Below are positions 13,405 to 15,740 of a stretch of 15,740 nucleotides of DNA, piece by piece (the first letter of the stretch is position 1; every line of letters begins with the position of its first letter). The stretch spans positions 1 to 15,740 of the forward strand of contig JAJXSV010000022.1 in assembly GCA_021784375.1 (NCBI GenBank). The letters run 5' to 3'. Made by a program: the position numbers and the translations under genes. This DNA is from Actinomycetes bacterium. GTDB taxonomy: Bacteria; Actinomycetota; Actinomycetes; S36-B12; UBA5976. A model generated the notes under the pieces. The model was not told where the DNA came from and ran no database searches. It was given only the letters and a program-made list of their open reading frames with translations.

Positions 13405-14370
13405 ATGAGCCAATCGACGGTGCAACCGCGCACCCTGACCACCACGCCGCGGCTCTCGGATCGCGTGTTCCGCTGGGTCGTGACCGCAGGTGGCCTCACC
13501 TCGCTCACGGTGCTCGCGCTCATCGCGGCGTTCCTCTACCTGAAGTCGCACGCCGTGTTCTCCACCTTCGGTTGGCACTTCATCACCGATGCGACCTGGA
13601 CGCCGGACGACACCGTGAAGATGTCGACCGGCCACTACGGCATCGGTGCCATGCTCGTCGGCACGCTCGTGACCTCGTGCATGGCCATCCTCTTCGCGGT
13701 TCCGGTGTCCATCGGCCTGGCCCTGTTCATGACGCACTACGCACCATCGTGGCTGCGCACGCCGCTCACGCTGCTCGTGGATCTCATGGCGGCCATTCCG
13801 TCGATCGTGTTCGGGCTCTGGGGCTTCTTCGTGCTGATGCCGATCGCGATGCACTGGTCGGAGCTCATCAACCACTACCTGGGTTGGATCCCGATCTTCT
13901 CGGTACCGGTGCCGATCTTCGACCGCTCTCCGTTCATCGCCAGCCTCGTCCTCGCCGTCATGGTGATCCCCATCGTCACCTCCATCGCCCGCGAGGTGTA
14001 CGGCCAGGCCCCACGGGACCGCATCGAGGCCGCCTACGCCCTCGGCGCGACGAAGTGGGTGGCGCTGCGCACGGTGGTGCTGCCGCACGGCCGCGCCGGA
14101 GTGGTCGGGGGCACGATGCTCGGCCTCGGGCGGGCACTCGGTGAGACGGTGGCCGTGTACATGGTGCTCAACCTCGTATACGCGGTGAACTTCCACGTCC
14201 TGCAGTCGGCCGGTGGGTCGGTCGCATCCATGATCGTGAACAAGTTCGGCGAGGCCACGCCCTTCGAAGTGCAGGGGCTCATGGCCGCGGGCCTGGTGCT
14301 GTTCCTCCTCACCCTGCTCGTGAACCTGCTCGCCGACCTCATCGTGCGACGCTTGAGCAAGGGGGCATGA
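13405..14370 (+). CDS. pstC: PstC, phosphate ABC transporter permease
   Basis: PstC is one of the two inner-membrane permeases of the high-affinity phosphate importer. The 321-residue protein has about six membrane spans: near 24-47, 79-110, 121-150, 176-195, 233-262 and 291-314. Between the fourth and fifth spans is the EAA loop EAAYALGATKWVALRTVVLPHGRAG (208-232) that contacts PstB. TMLGLGRALGETVAVYMV (237-254) after it is typical of Pst permeases. The periplasmic segment about 50-78 is short. The ATG at 13405 lies 2 nt after phoU; the frame is open further upstream but only inside phoU. The stop overlaps pstA in an ATGA. Confidence 0.95.
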   Translation: MSQSTVQPRTLTTTPRLSDRVFRWVVTAGGLTSLTVLALIAAFLYLKSHAVFSTFGWHFITDATWTPDDTVKMSTGHYGIGAMLVGTLVTSCMAILFAVPVSIGLALFMTHYAPSWLRTPLTLLVDLMAAIPSIVFGLWGFFVLMPIAMHWSELINHYLGWIPIFSVPVPIFDRSPFIASLVLAVMVIPIVTSIAREVYGQAPRDRIEAAYALGATKWVALRTVVLPHGRAGVVGGTMLGLGRALGETVAVYMVLNLVYAVNFHVLQSAGGSVASMIVNKFGEATPFEVQGLMAAGLVLFLLTLLVNLLADLIVRRLSKGA

Positions 14371-15416
14371 GGCCGATGAGCACCGTGGTTCGTCCTGATC
14401 GTCCCTGGCGCCCGACCTCCCGCGCCATCGCCACCGAGGTCGCCGGCCTGTTCGCAGCCCTGGTCCTCGTGCTGCTCACATTGCACTTCACCGGCTTCTC
14501 CGGGCGCTTGGCTGCCGCGGTGCTCTTCCTCGTGTACGCGACCTGCATCAGCGGGGCGCTCGAGGGGCGTCGCCGCGGAATGCGGGCGGCGCAGGACGCG
14601 ATGGTGCGTGCGATCCTCGTGGCCGCCGCGGTCATCGTCCTGATCCCGCTGTTCTCCATCATGTGGACGGTCATCGACAACGGACGGGCCGCACTGCGAC
14701 CCAACTTCTTCACCCAGGACCTCACGAGCGCCTCGGGCACCGCACCGGTCGACCAGGGCGGCGCCGTGCACGCCATCGTCGGCTCCATCGAGTTGGTGGC
14801 GTTCGCGACCGTGATCGCCATGCCGCTGGGCATCCTGAGTGCCCTGTACCTCACGGAGATCCGTGGCCGGCTCAGTGGGACCATCCGCTTCCTCACCCAG
14901 GCGATGTCCGGCGTGCCGTCGGTGGTCGCGGGCCTCTTCGTGTACTCCGCCTGGGTGCTGGGACCCGGCAAGGGCTTCTCCGGTTTCGCCGGTGCGCTCG
15001 CACTTGCCATCCTCATGCTCCCGACGGTGGCGCGCACGGCTGAGGAGGTGCTCAAGCTCGTACCGGAGCACCTGCGCGAGGCGGGGCTCGCGCTCGGTGG
15101 CACCCAGTGGCGCACCGTCACCGGGATCGTGCTCCCCACGGCGCGTTCCGGGCTCATCACCGCCGGCATCCTCGGCGTGGCCCGCATCGCGGGCGAGACC
15201 GCCCCGCTCATCCTCACCATCTTCGGCGCCGTCGCGGTGAACACGGCGCTGTTCAACGGGCCCATGTCCGCGCTGCCGCTGTACGTGTTCGGCGAGCTCA
15301 AGCTCGGTCTCGACACGGCGTATGCGCGCGCGTGGACGGGCGCGCTCGTCCTCATGATGCTCGTGCTCGTGCTCTTCGCGCTCGCACGCTGGTTGGGTGG
15401 AAGGAAGACACGATGA
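14367..15416 (+). CDS. pstA: PstA, phosphate ABC transporter permease
   Basis: This is the second Pst permease, partner of PstC. It has 349 residues. The core begins with a span near 82-104, followed by further spans and the EAA loop [25 protein letters not shown] (238-262), then [15 protein letters not shown] (273-287), typical of PstA. Ahead of the core are two additional hydrophobic segments (about 21-43 and 46-64); I recall such extended forms from other actinobacteria, so this is probably not a fusion. The ATG at 14367 overlaps the pstC stop; an in-frame ATG at 14376 would remove three residues and cannot be excluded. The 3' end overlaps pstB by 4 nt. Confidence 0.95.
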   Translation: MRPMSTVVRPDRPWRPTSRAIATEVAGLFAALVLVLLTLHFTGFSGRLAAAVLFLVYATCISGALEGRRRGMRAAQDAMVRAILVAAAVIVLIPLFSIMWTVIDNGRAALRPNFFTQDLTSASGTAPVDQGGAVHAIVGSIELVAFATVIAMPLGILSALYLTEIRGRLSGTIRFLTQAMSGVPSVVAGLFVYSAWVLGPGKGFSGFAGALALAILMLPTVARTAEEVLKLVPEHLREAGLALGGTQWRTVTGIVLPTARSGLITAGILGVARIAGETAPLILTIFGAVAVNTALFNGPMSALPLYVFGELKLGLDTAYARAWTGALVLMMLVLVLFALARWLGGRKTR

Positions 15417-15740
15417 ACGACCTGGTCGCCAAGGGCGTGCATGCCTGGTTCGGCAAGCGGCTCGTCCTGGAGGACGTGAACCTGGAGTTCGCGCACGGCA
15501 CGGTGACGGCCCTCATCGGGCCCTCGGGTTGTGGCAAGTCCACCTTCATCCGCACGCTCAACCGCATGCATGAGTTCGTGCCGGAGGCCCAGTTCGCGGG
15601 CAGCGTGCTGCTGTCGGGTGACGACATCTACGGCGAGGGTCAGGACGTCACGAAGATCCGCCTGCGCATCGGCATGGTGTTCCAGAAGCCCAACCCGTTC
15701 CCCGCCATGACCATCAAGGAGAACGTGCTTTCCGGCCCCA
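15413..15740 (+). CDS. pstB: PstB, phosphate ABC transporter ATPase (5' part)
   Basis: The first 109 residues of the cytoplasmic ATPase that powers phosphate import are present; the gene runs off the right edge. Walker [10 protein letters not shown] is at 36-44, and [24 protein letters not shown] (50-73) is the usual PstB segment. The Q loop follows at Gln91 within FQKPNPFP (90-97), a sequence highly specific for PstB. The ABC signature and Walker B lie beyond the window. The ATG overlaps the pstA stop in an ATGA, so phoU, pstC, pstA and pstB are in one tightly packed operon. No pstS is seen in it so far. Confidence 0.95.
   Translation, partial: MNDLVAKGVHAWFGKRLVLEDVNLEFAHGTVTALIGPSGCGKSTFIRTLNRMHEFVPEAQFAGSVLLSGDDIYGEGQDVTKIRLRIGMVFQKPNPFPAMTIKENVLSGP

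Noticed and set aside
14339..15571. Minus-strand open frame of 410 codons opposite pstA and pstB
   Set aside because: The plus strand encodes unmistakable PstA and PstB; the antisense product is low complexity and lacks a plausible start.
1..15740. Mobile elements, CRISPR arrays, defence or biosynthetic gene clusters
   Set aside because: No transposase, integrase, spaced repeats, toxin-antitoxin pair or unusual composition was seen; the genes are conserved housekeeping and regulatory genes.

Overview
The window is ordinary chromosome from a high-G+C Gram-positive bacterium (Actinomycetota). The evidence is the strong G/C bias at third codon positions, the order purQ-purL-SCP-like gene-purF-purM-DUF3073-bldC, an actinobacterial tRNA-Phe without an encoded CCA end, and TANNNT promoters placed directly against start codons (leaderless transcripts). 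The lineage below phylum cannot be fixed from this sequence alone. I see no mobile element, phage gene, CRISPR array or long repeat. The coding genes look intact except the two cut by the window edges.

Region 1 (1-5534, plus strand) is a purine synthesis block: the 3' end of purQ, purL, a small sterol-carrier-like gene, then after a 118-bp gap with its own promoter purF and purM. PurQ and PurL make FGAM, PurF makes phosphoribosylamine at the head of the pathway, and PurM closes the imidazole ring. A strong stem-loop ends the block between purM and the convergent DUF3073 gene.

Region 2 (5535-6485) holds a small charged DUF3073 protein (minus strand), a 263-bp divergent intergenic region with several dyad symmetries, the MerR-like regulator bldC, tRNA-Phe(GAA) with promoter and terminator, and the promoter and leader of smc.

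Region 3 (6486-11553) is a tightly coupled three-gene unit: smc (TTG start), an unassigned four-helix membrane protein, and ftsY. It ends stop-to-stop, with no intergenic base, against a histidine kinase on the minus strand.

Region 4 (11554-15740) concerns phosphate. A SenX3/PhoR-like kinase with no membrane segment is divergent from phoU-pstC-pstA-pstB (pstB runs off the window). The 160-bp region between them (taking the GTG start) carries direct repeats at about one helical turn that resemble a PHO box, plus perfect dyads. No response regulator and no pstS lie next to these genes, which is unlike many relatives.

I did not find a convincing undescribed system. The best leads are the soluble kinase beside phoU/pst with its regulatory region, the membrane protein between smc and ftsY, and the dyad-rich bldC upstream region.
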